The notes under the pieces were generated by a model, which did not search any database, was not told the DNA's origin, and worked only from the letters and a program-made list of their open reading frames with translations. Source: Paenibacillus barcinonensis (GTDB taxonomy: Bacteria > Bacillota > Bacilli > Paenibacillales > Paenibacillaceae). From it: 64,000 nt of DNA. Both the position numbers and the translations under genes were made by a program. Each line of letters begins with the position of its first letter. Within the stretch, counting starts at the first letter, position 1. Below are positions 18,968-28,267 of the stretch, piece by piece. The stretch covers positions 50,838 through 114,837 of the forward strand of contig NZ_QJSW01000015.1 in NCBI RefSeq assembly GCF_003217495.1, read 5' to 3'.

Positions 18968-20104
18968 ATGGGGCAGGAACAAGGACAGATTACAATCTGG
19001 TTATCCATTTCAATTATTTTACTCAGCGCAGGGCTCGTCTGCCATGTCTTGTCCATTCCCGCTATTCTGGATATGGCCGGTCGGGACGGATGGCTGTCTG
19101 TGCTTGCAGCAGCACCGCTGTTTCTGCTTTTTCTGGCTATGATGTTTATCATTATGCGTCGTATTCACGGGCAGCGGCTCCCGGACTGGATTGCGAGGGA
19201 ATTCGGTAGCGTAACCGCATGGATTTTTCGCATTACCGCAGCCCTTCTGCTTTTTTCATTAGGGACACATACCTTATATGAAACGACCAACTGGACCGTA
19301 TCGACTTACCTTCCTTTTACGCCAACTTATGTACTCGCGGGTGGAGGAGCCTTGGTTGCTGCATGGTCCGCCGCCAAAGGGATTCGCTCCATCGCGATGA
19401 CCTCTAGCATTCTGTTGCCGCTTGTCATTGTGCTTGGGTACTTTGTAATGTCCGCTAATATGAAATACAAGGACTATAGCCAGCTGTTTCCTATGCTGGA
19501 GAATGGCTGGGCTCCCGTGATGCGAGGTGTAATCTACTCACTAGCGGGGCTGATGGAAATCTGGATTCTGATGCTCTTTCAGCATGAGATCAAAAGCAGG
19601 TTTCGCTGGTGGCATATTCTGTTGCTGGGCATTTTTATGATCAGTATGGCCATTGGCCCCACAATCGGTGCGATTGTGGAATTCGGACCAGAAGAGGCAG
19701 CAAAACAGCGAAACAGTCCATTTGAACAATGGAAGCTGGTCAATATCGGGAAGTTATTTCAACACGTGGATTTCCTATCCATCTATCAGTGGCTCAGCGG
19801 ATCTTTTGCTCGTGTAGCGATCTCCATGTACCTGATTGTTGATCTGCTCAACTTCCGCAGACCCAAAAAACGGTACATTGCTATCCTCAGTGTCACACTG
19901 CTTATGTGTGCTTTAGCCATCCAATGGTGGCGAATTGATTATGTCGATTATTATGTGGACCACATTCAATTTCCTGTCATGCTGTCTTACGTCTCAATCG
20001 TCACTATTTTGCTTACTTTGGCTTCTCTAATACATAAAAAGGACAAGGAGGAATCTTCGCATGCCCCTTCCGCCGCGAACGACACCAATGCATCCAGAGG
20101 ATGA
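18968..20104 (+). CDS. Spore germination receptor permease-like subunit, GerAB/GerKB family
   Basis: 378 aa with about ten membrane helices spanning residues 8-358, matching the amino-acid-permease-like GerB subunit that sits in the spore inner membrane and senses germinants. It starts with a short polar N-terminus (GQEQGQITIW) typical of the family. GGAAGGGAG precedes ATG 18968. First gene of a three-gene operon, and its 3' end overlaps the GerA subunit gene by 44 bp. The order here is B-A-C rather than the canonical A-B-C. Germinant identity cannot be read from the sequence. Confidence 0.9.
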   Translation: MGQEQGQITIWLSISIILLSAGLVCHVLSIPAILDMAGRDGWLSVLAAAPLFLLFLAMMFIIMRRIHGQRLPDWIAREFGSVTAWIFRITAALLLFSLGTHTLYETTNWTVSTYLPFTPTYVLAGGGALVAAWSAAKGIRSIAMTSSILLPLVIVLGYFVMSANMKYKDYSQLFPMLENGWAPVMRGVIYSLAGLMEIWILMLFQHEIKSRFRWWHILLLGIFMISMAIGPTIGAIVEFGPEEAAKQRNSPFEQWKLVNIGKLFQHVDFLSIYQWLSGSFARVAISMYLIVDLLNFRRPKKRYIAILSVTLLMCALAIQWWRIDYVDYYVDHIQFPVMLSYVSIVTILLTLASLIHKKDKEESSHAPSAANDTNASRG

Positions 20105-21566
20105 GCCTTTCCGCGTCACGCAGCATCACCTGACAACCTTTTTCTCGGGATCGGATGATGTCATTATAGACAGTCATACCCTTGGAGATGGACAAGCGAA
20201 GCTGCTGCTGGCCTACTGCAGCGGTATGGTTGATACCCAGATTATCTATGATATCATCCTGCCGGAACTCAAACGAGCCTATGAATTGACCCGTTTCATA
20301 CGTTTGTCCGATATTGAGAAGCATATCAGTCTAGAATGGAATGTTATTGATACTCAGGACTCGCAATACGGCGCAGAGCTGATATCACTTCGTGTATTTG
20401 AAGGGCACCTGCTTATTGGTCTGCCTTCGCTCCAGAGGATGTGGAGTATGGATATATCCAACATCCCGACACGAAGTCCTCAGGAATCTACGACCGAGGT
20501 ATCTATTCGCGGAGCACGGGATGGCTTCATTGAACCTTTAGCGGTAAATGTCGCTTTGATTCGTACCCGGCTGAGAACGGCTGATCTGGCCTGCAACATT
20601 GAGCTGATCGGTTCACTATCTGCAACCAAGGTAGCATTGATGTATATGAAAAACATAGCCAACCCCGGGCTGATTGATGACGTAAAACATCGTCTGCGCA
20701 CCATCCAGACCGAACGTCTGATGACAGCCAACGAACTGGAGGAGTTATTGTCTCCTGCCAAAATTACGTTGTTCCCGTTAACGCATTATACGGGAAGACC
20801 TGATTTTGCAGCAGAATGCTTGCTGAACGGTCGTTTTATTCTCATTGTCGATGGCAATCCGAGCGCCATTATCGGTCCCGTTAATTTGTTTCTTCTGCTC
20901 AAGTCACCAGAGGATGCAAGCTTTCCCTTTTTGTCAGTCAATATGGGACGTATGCTGCGATTCATCGGTCTTTTTATCACCCTTTTTCTTCCAGGCTTCT
21001 ATATTGCATTGACCTCTTTTCATATGGACCAGATTCCTTTCCCTCTAGTGGCAACGATCTCTGTCGGCAGGATGGGATTACCGATGGAGTCTGGTGTGGA
21101 GATGTTTCTGATTATGCTGCTTATGGAATTATTCCGTGAAGCAGGGGTTCGCTTGCCTAGTGCGATTGGTCAGACACTAACTGTTGTAGGTGGTCTGATT
21201 ATCGGTGATTCTGCCATCCGGGCAGGCATGGTTTCACCGCTGATGATTGTTGTCATCGCCTTAACCATCGTAGCCGGTGCGACCATAGTCAATCAGGTCA
21301 TGACCAGTTCAATTCTGATTCTGCGCTTCATGTGTTTCATACTCGGAGCCACACTAGGAATCTACGGATTCATTCTGTCCATGATTCTGTTTCTGATCTA
21401 TCTGACAGACCTGAGGTCCTTCGGCATCCCGTATCTGACCCCATTATCACCGCTTAACATCCGGCAAGCCCTCGTATCCTTGTTCAAAATGCCCACCAGT
21501 CTCCGAAAACGCCGTCCCGTCTATCTGGAGACACAAAAACCGAGCAAACAAGGAAAAAGGAAATGA
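20061..21566 (+). CDS. Spore germination receptor subunit A, GerAA/GerKA family
   Basis: 501 aa. N-terminal soluble domain of about 240 residues, including the usual GTKVALMY-like core (here SATKVALMYMKNIANP near 190-205), then four to six membrane helices from about 290 to 460. These carry the conserved MLRFIGLFITLFLPGFYI-type helix and ESGVEMFLIMLLMELFREAG region of the GerA family. The C-terminal tail is basic. AAGGAGG lies 8 bp before ATG 20061, inside the preceding gene. The stop overlaps the next start by 4 bp. It forms the receptor core with the GerB and GerC subunits. Confidence 0.93.
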   Translation: MPLPPRTTPMHPEDEPFRVTQHHLTTFFSGSDDVIIDSHTLGDGQAKLLLAYCSGMVDTQIIYDIILPELKRAYELTRFIRLSDIEKHISLEWNVIDTQDSQYGAELISLRVFEGHLLIGLPSLQRMWSMDISNIPTRSPQESTTEVSIRGARDGFIEPLAVNVALIRTRLRTADLACNIELIGSLSATKVALMYMKNIANPGLIDDVKHRLRTIQTERLMTANELEELLSPAKITLFPLTHYTGRPDFAAECLLNGRFILIVDGNPSAIIGPVNLFLLLKSPEDASFPFLSVNMGRMLRFIGLFITLFLPGFYIALTSFHMDQIPFPLVATISVGRMGLPMESGVEMFLIMLLMELFREAGVRLPSAIGQTLTVVGGLIIGDSAIRAGMVSPLMIVVIALTIVAGATIVNQVMTSSILILRFMCFILGATLGIYGFILSMILFLIYLTDLRSFGIPYLTPLSPLNIRQALVSLFKMPTSLRKRRPVYLETQKPSKQGKRK

Positions 21567-22726
21567 ACCGATTCCTTACACGTTTCCTGTTGGCATTGCT
21601 TAGCCTGTCTCTTTGCCTCATGACAACCGGATGTTGGAGTTCTTACGAGATTCAGCAGGTCGATTACGCCAAAGCCATCGGTGTTGAATACAAGGACGGC
21701 ATGTACCACCTCTATGTCCAGACATTGGACTTCTCCAGTGTGGCCAAAAGTGAAAACTCCAGCAAAACGTCGGAAGCTCCGCCGATCTGGGTAGGCCATG
21801 CTCAAGGCGAAACGATGAGCCTTGCCATGAATGAATTGTGGCGCGCCTCCCAGCTTCACATTGCCTGGGGTCACGTCACCGCCATCGTTCTAGCAGAAAG
21901 CGTGTTGAACACCAAGCATATTCAGGACGTATTTGATATGATGGGCCGCTTCCCAGAAGCGCGTTACACGACATGGGTGTACGGTACCAAAGATTCTCTG
22001 CTGGATATTCTCAGCACCGCATCAATTTACAATCTGTCACCGCTGGACAGTGTGCTGCATAATCCGCTACCCAGCTATCTGGAGAATTCCTTGTTTAAGC
22101 CTGTACTTAGCTTTGAGTTGATTGCAACGCACAATGATCCGGCAACGACAACGTATCTACCCGCCATCTCCTTAAATAAAGAGCTGTGGCTGCAGAACAA
22201 AAACAAGCATGAATTGTTCCTGATTGAAGGCGCGTTTTTCGAGCGAATGGGTGAGAAATTTGAGTTTATGCCTAAAAATCAGCTGCCTGGTTATCACTGG
22301 CTGATCAAAGGCATGCGCAGAGCTCCACTGCTTATACAAAAAGATGATGTCATCTATGGGGCGTTAAGTGTAGGATTACCTACAATCAAGATCAAGCCAA
22401 TTATACGGGGGGAACGGGTCACATTCGAAATAGATGCCAAATATCTGACCGCTCTGTACGAATATCTGGTGCCTATATCTTATGATGAAATGACCCGGGT
22501 TAGCGAGGAAACCCTCAAAAAGCAGATTATGGAAACCTATCGCAACGGCTTGAAGCGAGGGGTGGATGTGTATGGTCTGCAGGAGCAGTTGTACCGTAAA
22601 AACCCGAAGCTGTGGCACAAGCTGAGCGGGGATGGAGAGCATCTGATTCTTACCGAGGATTCCATTGAAGAGTTAAACATTCACCTGACGATTCCATATA
22701 CAGGCCGATATAAACGGAAAGTGTAA
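21563..22726 (+). CDS. Spore germination receptor lipoprotein subunit, Ger(x)C family
   Basis: 387 aa. A signal peptide ends in the lipobox MTTGC with the acylated Cys at residue 24, followed by WSSYEI, the typical CWxxxEI start of GerC proteins. It has the three-domain GerC length and ends in a helix-rich domain with the KKQIMETYRNGLKRGVDVYG pattern. It would be anchored on the outer face of the spore inner membrane. Translationally coupled to GerA through ATGA. A strong terminator follows 26 bp after the stop. Confidence 0.92.
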   Translation: MNRFLTRFLLALLSLSLCLMTTGCWSSYEIQQVDYAKAIGVEYKDGMYHLYVQTLDFSSVAKSENSSKTSEAPPIWVGHAQGETMSLAMNELWRASQLHIAWGHVTAIVLAESVLNTKHIQDVFDMMGRFPEARYTTWVYGTKDSLLDILSTASIYNLSPLDSVLHNPLPSYLENSLFKPVLSFELIATHNDPATTTYLPAISLNKELWLQNKNKHELFLIEGAFFERMGEKFEFMPKNQLPGYHWLIKGMRRAPLLIQKDDVIYGALSVGLPTIKIKPIIRGERVTFEIDAKYLTALYEYLVPISYDEMTRVSEETLKKQIMETYRNGLKRGVDVYGLQEQLYRKNPKLWHKLSGDGEHLILTEDSIEELNIHLTIPYTGRYKRKV

Positions 22727-22751
22727 CAGACAAAGATAACAAAGATGCAAC

Positions 22752-22807
22752 AGCCCTTCCACTGCTCATATGAAACAGGTATCGGAAGGGCTTCTTTATT
22801 TGTTTTT
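22752..22807 (+). terminator. Rho-independent terminator of the ger operon
   Basis: Stem AGCCCTTCC / GGAAGGGCT around a 23-nt loop, followed by a T-rich tract (TCTTTATTTGTTTTTTT). Confidence 0.85.
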
Positions 22808-23200
22808 TTATCGTGTCCCCTCTGTCCTCTTACTGCCGTTCATTATTATATAGTCCATCACTCGTAATCGTGTTGTGAGAATTAAAAATTGCGGGATGAA
22901 TACAAAAATCACATATAGCAGCACAATTAACCATAGATGCGCAGCAAAGTGTTCTGCTCCGAACGAAGACTCTGGCCGCTCGATAACATAAAACCATATT
23001 GGAATGGCTACTCCCCATGCTAGCACGGTAGAGACCAGCAAATCCTTCACATCACTCCATAAGAAACAAAACAAAGCTGCAAATAGTATGGGAAAAACCC
23101 ATGAATCCAAGATTGGTCCCCAGCTCTGAAACATAAAAATGATCGCAGGATACAGAAGGTTGATTGTCCAGCGCCAGATTGGTTTTTTATAGATTGACAT
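22808..23200 (-). CDS. Membrane protein of unknown function (130 aa)
   Basis: I chose ATG 23200 because AAGGAGG lies just upstream; the longer reading frame has an unlikely N-terminus. Four hydrophobic helices (about 12-28, 32-50, 54-72, 88-112) with a basic N-terminus and a basic C-terminal tail. No family recognised. Convergent with the ger operon and divergent from a lipoprotein gene. Confidence 0.7.
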   Translation of the reverse strand: MSIYKKPIWRWTINLLYPAIIFMFQSWGPILDSWVFPILFAALFCFLWSDVKDLLVSTVLAWGVAIPIWFYVIERPESSFGAEHFAAHLWLIVLLYVIFVFIPQFLILTTRLRVMDYIIMNGSKRTEGTR

Positions 23201-23295
23201 GCTTCCTCCTTCTTGGAAAAACAATAGAAATTCAAGCATATTTTTGAATGCCATAGCTCACACTACCTTTAGAAAAATACGGAAGGAGTAACGGT

Positions 23296-23826
23296 ATGAT
23301 TTTGAAAAAACAATTAGTCGCTATAGGAGCCATATTCGTATGTACATCCTTGGTATGGGGGTGTGGAAACGGGAACAATAATACCAGCCGATCGGCCGTA
23401 GATCAGCCTAATCTTAATGAACAGGCCCAAAGCTGGGGAGACCCTAAACGCCTGGAAGCCTCTCACCTTGAAGCACTTGAACGCATGGAGAAGGATCACA
23501 TTCATCGCATGGTGTCCCTGAGCGTAAGTACGGATGAGGATCAGGTCATGACAACACTGGAACGTTCCAGTCAGAAACTTGAAGAGATGAGACCACTCGC
23601 CGAGATGTTACAGTATGACGGTCATCCTGCTTTACTACAACGAATTCAGGAGATGTCAGGAGACATCGAAGGCTCCAAGAATGCAGTGACCGAAATGAAA
23701 AGCAAACCTCAAGCCGGGAAAATTAAAATCCAGTCTGCGAAAACGGATGCCCTGCAGCATATCAACAGTTTTCGTGACTACCATGAATATGTGCAGGGTC
23801 AGGTCAAAATGATGAATAAACAATAA
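23296..23826 (+). CDS. Small lipoprotein, hypothetical (176 aa)
   Basis: A signal peptide ends at the lipobox LVWGCG with Cys23. The mature part is Asn/Ser-rich, then strongly helical and charged, with repeated Glu/Met/Lys patterns suggesting a coiled-coil bundle (about 55-170). GGAAGGAG precedes ATG. No known family. Its position near the ger genes might hint at a spore-envelope role, but nothing in the sequence proves it. Confidence 0.75.
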   Translation: MILKKQLVAIGAIFVCTSLVWGCGNGNNNTSRSAVDQPNLNEQAQSWGDPKRLEASHLEALERMEKDHIHRMVSLSVSTDEDQVMTTLERSSQKLEEMRPLAEMLQYDGHPALLQRIQEMSGDIEGSKNAVTEMKSKPQAGKIKIQSAKTDALQHINSFRDYHEYVQGQVKMMNKQ

Positions 23827-23832
23827 TGAACT

Positions 23833-23880
23833 ATAGTTAGAGTCGGAGCTTGTTCTCTCCCGATTCTAACTATTTTTTTG
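23833..23880. terminator. Terminator between the lipoprotein gene and the convergent 93-aa gene
   Basis: Stem ATAGTTAGAgTCGG / CCGAtTCTAACTAT followed by TTTTTTT on the plus strand. On the minus strand the 3' side is less T-rich. Confidence 0.85.
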
Positions 23881-23892
23881 TTTCTTATACCG

Positions 23893-24174
23893 CTACTCTA
23901 CCCAAAGAGATACGCAGATGAATACACAGAAAAATACAACAGGTGCCAGCGCTCCAGTGGCGATGCAGACCCAGAGCTTAACTGGTTTAGCAGTATTCCA
24001 GGAATCTTTAATCCAGCTCAAGCGCTCATTGCGCCAATGCTTGAACCTTAATTGACGGATCATACGCTGCATAACCTGCCGCCGTTCCCCTTCCGAAAAC
24101 TCGCCCAGTACATGACCAAGCTCCTCATACAAATGCCCCTCTGTCTGACTTGCTTCAAACTTTGTTGTATTCAT
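23893..24174 (-). CDS. Small protein with C-terminal membrane anchor, hypothetical (93 aa)
   Basis: Start at ATG 24174, preceded by GAGGAGGG. The N-terminal 60 residues are acidic then basic (EELGHVLGEFSEGERRQVMQRM...), helical and possibly a binding module; residues about 68-90 form one transmembrane helix at the C-terminus. No family recognised. Confidence 0.65.
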   Translation of the reverse strand: MNTTKFEASQTEGHLYEELGHVLGEFSEGERRQVMQRMIRQLRFKHWRNERLSWIKDSWNTAKPVKLWVCIATGALAPVVFFCVFICVSLWVE

Positions 24175-24378
24175 GAATATCCCTCCTCTTCGTTCATTTC
24201 TGTATTCCATAAAATAAATAACACTCCAGAGACAAAAAAGTTTGATGCAAAGCATGTTTTATATCATGTATATCAGCAAAACAAATATCAGAAAAAGCTT
24301 ACAATATCAGAATTGAAATCCATTTTACAATAACATACATTGGTATTATGCCAAGTTTATCATTTTTCCTTGCTAATT

Positions 24379-24406
24379 TTGACAGAAAACCACTCACTTT
24401 TACATC
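24379..24406 (+). promoter_or_regulatory. Candidate sigma-A promoter abutting the hexanucleotide repeat
   Basis: A perfect -35 box TTGACA lies at 24379-24384. At the normal 16-17 bp spacing, the -10 position falls on the first repeat unit (TACATC), a poor match to TATAAT. The repeat therefore starts at or just past the -10 region of the MFS gene promoter. Confidence 0.35.
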
Positions 24407-24451
24407 TACATCTACATCTACATCTACATCTACATCTACATCTACATCTAC
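24401..24451. repeat. Hexanucleotide tandem repeat (TACATC) x 8.5 in the MFS leader
   Basis: 51 perfect bases of TACATC repeats, ending 6 bp before the GGAGGAAGG ribosome site of the MFS gene at 24467. Read on the minus strand it would encode Val-Asp repeats in a short shadow ORF that I do not accept. Copy number could vary by slippage. Confidence 0.95.
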
Positions 24452-24466
24452 GAAACGGAGGAAGGA

Positions 24467-25798
24467 ATGAAGAACGAAGCACACGCTGTGAAACATAACT
24501 ACGCCAAGCTGTTCGGTGCCTTTTCCCTTACTTTTCTAGGAGATGGATTAACGCTCGCTGCTGTACCCTGGCTTGTCTCCACCCTAACGACAGATACGTT
24601 ATATGCATCTATTACGATGACAGCCTTACGTCTGCCTTGGCTAATTTTCAGTCTGCCGGTTGGCGTTCTCATTGACCGATATTCACGCAAGCATATGCTC
24701 GTTGGAGCCATCTTTACCCGCATGCTGTTTCTATTGATGCTGACAATCTGTATCTGGGGAGGCTGGATCAGCATACCGTTGCTTGCCTTGTTTATGTTCG
24801 GAATCGGTCTGAGTCGTGTTGTCTTTGACAGTACGGTGCAAACGATTATTCCGCAGATTGTGGAGGAAAAAAAGCTGGAAAAGGCCAATGGCCAGTTCAC
24901 AGCCGGGCAGCTGATTACCAGCGATATTCTGGGTGTAGCCCTCGGCGGGTTTATTATCACGATGCATATCGTGTATCCTTTTGCCATCGACACCGTAACA
25001 GCGGTGCTCTCCCTTCTGCTAATCATTGGCTTACGCGGCAGCTTCCAGCCGAATATCACGAAAGCAGTCCAAGCTCAGGAAACGTCTACGGCAACTTCCA
25101 AGCAACAAACAACCCAGGAGGAGAACAAGCAGCAGGCCCGTCCAATGAAAAATTGGAAAAGGGAAATGTGGCTGGGGATTCGCTATATATTTCAGGATCA
25201 GTTTCTACGCGGTTTGGCTATATTGTCAGTTACCATTACGCTGATGTTCTCCATGATTCTCGTAACCCAGATTTTCTTTGTACGTGAAGTGCTGCAGCTT
25301 GAAGCCTACTCTTTTGGTATCCTGATCTCGATCGCCACTTTCGGCAGTATTCTGGGCAGTCAGGCTGTGGCTTCTATGGGTAAACGCTGGAGTTCGAAGC
25401 AGCTCATCCTTTTATCTATCCTAGCTATGGGCCTGCTCTATGGAGCAGTTGGTCTGACATCCAATGCTTACCTTGTTGGCGGTCTGTACTTCTGCGCAGC
25501 TTTCTTCATCGTTGTCTACAATGTAGTTCGTTCGTCGATCCTGCAGCGCTTCGTCCCTAATGAACTGCTTGGGCGTGTAGGCAGTGTGTTCCGTTTCCTA
25601 TCCTTTGGCATCAGCGCCATTGGCACCATGCTGGGCGGCTTGCTCGTTCGCGTGAGCGAAAATTTCTTTGATCGTCTGTTCTCCCTGCAGTTGCCCTACT
25701 TGCTGTTAAGTGTGGTTTACATCGTCGCCTGCTTGCTGGTTGCCTCCAAAATGCGAAATGTATCTGAGCAGCAACAGCAGCAGTCGTCCATATCATGA
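24467..25798 (+). CDS. Major facilitator superfamily exporter (MFS_3 / EntS-like)
   Basis: 443 aa with twelve membrane helices. The MFS signature appears as PVGVLIDRYSRKHML near residues 63-78. A hydrophilic central loop of about 40 residues, rich in Gln, Thr and Lys (195-235), separates the two halves. The C-terminus is a Gln-rich tail. The family exports drugs, siderophores or other small molecules; the substrate here is unknown. GGAGGAAGGA precedes ATG. The leader carries the TACATC repeat, so expression may be tunable. Confidence 0.85.
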   Translation: MKNEAHAVKHNYAKLFGAFSLTFLGDGLTLAAVPWLVSTLTTDTLYASITMTALRLPWLIFSLPVGVLIDRYSRKHMLVGAIFTRMLFLLMLTICIWGGWISIPLLALFMFGIGLSRVVFDSTVQTIIPQIVEEKKLEKANGQFTAGQLITSDILGVALGGFIITMHIVYPFAIDTVTAVLSLLLIIGLRGSFQPNITKAVQAQETSTATSKQQTTQEENKQQARPMKNWKREMWLGIRYIFQDQFLRGLAILSVTITLMFSMILVTQIFFVREVLQLEAYSFGILISIATFGSILGSQAVASMGKRWSSKQLILLSILAMGLLYGAVGLTSNAYLVGGLYFCAAFFIVVYNVVRSSILQRFVPNELLGRVGSVFRFLSFGISAIGTMLGGLLVRVSENFFDRLFSLQLPYLLLSVVYIVACLLVASKMRNVSEQQQQQSSIS

Positions 25799-25833
25799 TG
25801 TAGTTCATTATGTACACTCAAAATAGAACTAAG

Positions 25834-25878
25834 AAAAAAGCGGGCTCCGTGGGATACTTCCCACTTGAGCCCGCTTTT
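25834..25878. terminator. Bidirectional terminator between the MFS and galK genes
   Basis: AAAAGCGGGCTC / GAGCCCGCTTTT stem with an inner GTGGGA...TCCCAC extension, A-run on the left and T-run on the right, serving both convergent genes. Confidence 0.9.
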
Positions 25879-25910
25879 CGGTAAATTATAGTCTACGTAT
25901 GACTATATGA

Positions 25911-27206
25911 TTAAGCCTGATTCAGTTCCGCATTCAAGCAGATCGAACCGTGCTGACGCACGTTAACCACGATCACTGGTGTATCCAGCATGCCGCGCAT
26001 CCAGTTCATATACTCTTCTGCTTTGGCATTAGGAACAATCGCCAGAATAACGCCTGCGAATCCACCGCCATGCACTCGGCATGCGCCGTCTCCCAGATTG
26101 CTCAAATAGTTCTCGGTCAGCGCAAGCGCCACTGAGATTTCCTGTGCACGAGTCGCACCGCTTTGATATACATTTTGCAGCCATTTCCATGACGAGTTCC
26201 CGGATGCAGTGATCAGTGACAAGAAGTCAGTAAAACGACCTTCACGCAAAGCCGCCACTTGTCCATCCACCCGTTTGTTCTCAGCCAGGAAATGCAGCGC
26301 ACGCAATACCGCACGATCTCCAGCCGCTTCACGGATCGCAGGCAGCTTCGCATAGATGTCCTCTTCCGAAATTTCACGCACGTATTCAGCACCAAGTGCC
26401 TTCGCGACAGCCTTCATCTCGTTCGGAACAGCAGCATAATCTTCCGTCAGGTCGGCGTGGTTGCCGCCCGTATTCACGATGACCAAGGAATATCCGTTTT
26501 CCTGGAAGTTCCATTCCACAGGCTCAATCACAGGTTCAGCCGGATTAGCAAAATCAATCGAAATCAGGCCGCCGTATGCACAAGCCATCTGATCCAGCAG
26601 GCCGGACGGTTTGTTCCAGTAATGATTTTCCGCATACTGTCCGATTTTTGCCAGTGTCACCACATCCAGCTTGCCATCATTGTAGAAATGGTTCAGGATG
26701 GTGCAGATCAGCATTTCAAAGGATGCGGAAGAACTTACACCCGAAGCCGCAAATACGTTACTGGAGATATCCGCTTTGAATCCACCAATGTTGAAGCCGA
26801 GCTCCACAAATCCTGCAGCCATACCTCGAATCAATCCGGTTGTACCATCGTCTTCCGTATTAGGCTTCAAGTCTGCCAGGTTGATGACATACTTTTTGTC
26901 GTATCCCTCAGAGTAGAACGTAATCACGTTGTCGCCTGTCGGTACTGCTACTGCAATCGTGTCCAGTGTGATGCTTCCCGCCAGCACTTTACCATGGTTA
27001 TGATCCGTATGATTGCCGCCGATCTCGCTACGGCCCGGGGAACTGAACAGATGCATGTTCTCCTGCTCACCAAAGTGTTCACGGAATGAAGCATCCAGCT
27101 TCACATAACGCGCCCCCTGCTCCTCTACATGCTGTGGTCCGTACATTTGTGCAAGCAAGGCATGTCCCTGTGTTGATTGAATAAGCTGTGTTACCTGTGT
27201 GGTCAT
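25911..27206 (-). CDS. galK: Galactokinase
   Basis: 431 aa from ATG 27206 (GGGAGGAA upstream; earlier in-frame starts lack a site). A GHMP-family sugar kinase that phosphorylates galactose at C1 in the Leloir pathway. Motifs: substrate-binding GRSEIGGNHTDHNHGKVL near 58-75, with the Glu-x-x-x-His-Thr-Asp core; ATP-binding AASGVSSSASFE near 155; a third motif RVHGGGFAGVILA near 375. The early GRSEIGG form differs from E. coli GalK and is what I associate with clostridial/Bacilli enzymes. No other gal genes are adjacent. Confidence 0.93.
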   Translation of the reverse strand: MTTQVTQLIQSTQGHALLAQMYGPQHVEEQGARYVKLDASFREHFGEQENMHLFSSPGRSEIGGNHTDHNHGKVLAGSITLDTIAVAVPTGDNVITFYSEGYDKKYVINLADLKPNTEDDGTTGLIRGMAAGFVELGFNIGGFKADISSNVFAASGVSSSASFEMLICTILNHFYNDGKLDVVTLAKIGQYAENHYWNKPSGLLDQMACAYGGLISIDFANPAEPVIEPVEWNFQENGYSLVIVNTGGNHADLTEDYAAVPNEMKAVAKALGAEYVREISEEDIYAKLPAIREAAGDRAVLRALHFLAENKRVDGQVAALREGRFTDFLSLITASGNSSWKWLQNVYQSGATRAQEISVALALTENYLSNLGDGACRVHGGGFAGVILAIVPNAKAEEYMNWMRGMLDTPVIVVNVRQHGSICLNAELNQA

Positions 27207-27638
27207 CTCTATTCCTCCCATTTCATATGCAAGCGGCATGTAACCGCTATCCCTTATGTCGTCTAAAATCCTTCATCGGATTAGCCATCCCCATTATCTC
27301 AGCTTCTGAGCCGAAAAGGTAGGGCAGAATTGAAATTTTGGAAGCGTTTTTTGAAACATATGTCCATTTGGAAAAATGCGGAGAGGCCGGATCCTCCGAT
27401 GCGTAACATATACCCTAGAAGAGAACAGAGAGATACAGAACGACGTTATCATTTCTATCTTATTTTTATTAAATTGATGTGGGACTATACATGTCGAGAA
27501 GAAAGTTCTTCTAAACTATGGCAGTTCCTGATGACGTTTCTACAAAATAAAAAAAACCTTTAAGACTCGCTCCCATATAGAGCAGATTGTTAAAGGTCCG
27601 AGACATACGGTGAACAGCAACTATGACTGTATGTGAGC
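27207..27638. other. Intergenic region between galK and the stalk-domain gene
   Basis: About 430 bp. A 77-codon frame at 27330-27563 has only a TTG start and no family, so I do not call it. The segment contains the terminator at 27548-27596 and the galK upstream region. Confidence 0.5.
27548..27596 (-). terminator. Rho-independent terminator of the stalk-domain gene
   Basis: On the minus strand CCTTTAA pairs with TTAAAGG and is followed by TTTTTTTTATTTTG. Confidence 0.7.
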
Positions 27639-28127
27639 TTAATGGATTGTTGCCGACTGTGCAGAGATGGAGACGTTACCTTCATTGACAATGATCTCGT
27701 TAAAAAAAGGCTCAAAAAATGTCACGGGGACATACATGACACCCTTAATCGACTGAACAGCTGCAGGAAGCTCCACATCCTGACTCAGATTAATAATCTT
27801 GAGCTTGCCCGTATATTGAACTTGCATACTGCCTTCCTTCACCATTGCAAACTGTATACTCTCATCTACCTTCACAGCTTTCTCCGCTGCAATCCAGCTA
27901 ACTTTATAGCCAAGGGCTTCCGCCGTAGCTCGCAAAGGCACCATCACTGTTCCTTTTTGTTCAAAAGGCATCCGCTCTGCGCGTTTAACTTCTACAACTC
28001 TTCCATTGACCGTTAAGCTGTATTCTGGCGTGGACGCGGCTGCGCTGACTTTGGCAGCTGAAGCATATAATGATCCGGCCACGGATACAACGCATAGTGC
28101 AGCGATGAACATCATCATTTTTTTCAT
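27639..28127 (-). CDS. Secreted copper-amine-oxidase-type stalk domain protein
   Basis: 162 aa with a signal peptide (cleavage likely near ASA in the first 25 residues), followed by the stalk domain common in Paenibacillus surface proteins: YSLTVNGRVV near 36, VMVPLRATAEALGYKVSW near 60-78, and GVMYVPVTFFEPFF near 128-142. The family usually stands on larger cell-wall proteins; here it stands alone, so it may be a small exported or wall-bound protein. A decayed paralogue lies at 32501-32846 in the same orientation. Confidence 0.85.
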   Translation of the reverse strand: MKKMMMFIAALCVVSVAGSLYASAAKVSAAASTPEYSLTVNGRVVEVKRAERMPFEQKGTVMVPLRATAEALGYKVSWIAAEKAVKVDESIQFAMVKEGSMQVQYTGKLKIINLSQDVELPAAVQSIKGVMYVPVTFFEPFFNEIIVNEGNVSISAQSATIH

Positions 28128-28267
28128 AGGAATCTCATCCCTTTCCTAGAATGTAGATTGGATCAAGCTTCAGACGTACTTAATGATTATTTTGTTTCAC
28201 TTATACATTGAGTTGCTAATGGGTTTCTGCACGTTCTGCTTCTTCCATCCGATAATACTTAGTCAGA

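Noticed and set aside
24299-24496. Minus-strand ORF encoding Val-Asp repeats
   Set aside because: Product of the TACATC repeat read backwards; overlaps the MFS start and has no credible start signal.
26259-27089. 276-codon open frame opposite galK
   Set aside because: Antisense shadow of galactokinase.
27330-27563. 77-codon ORF between galK and the stalk-domain gene
   Set aside because: Only a TTG start, weak ribosome site, overlaps the terminator of the opposite gene, no recognisable protein features.
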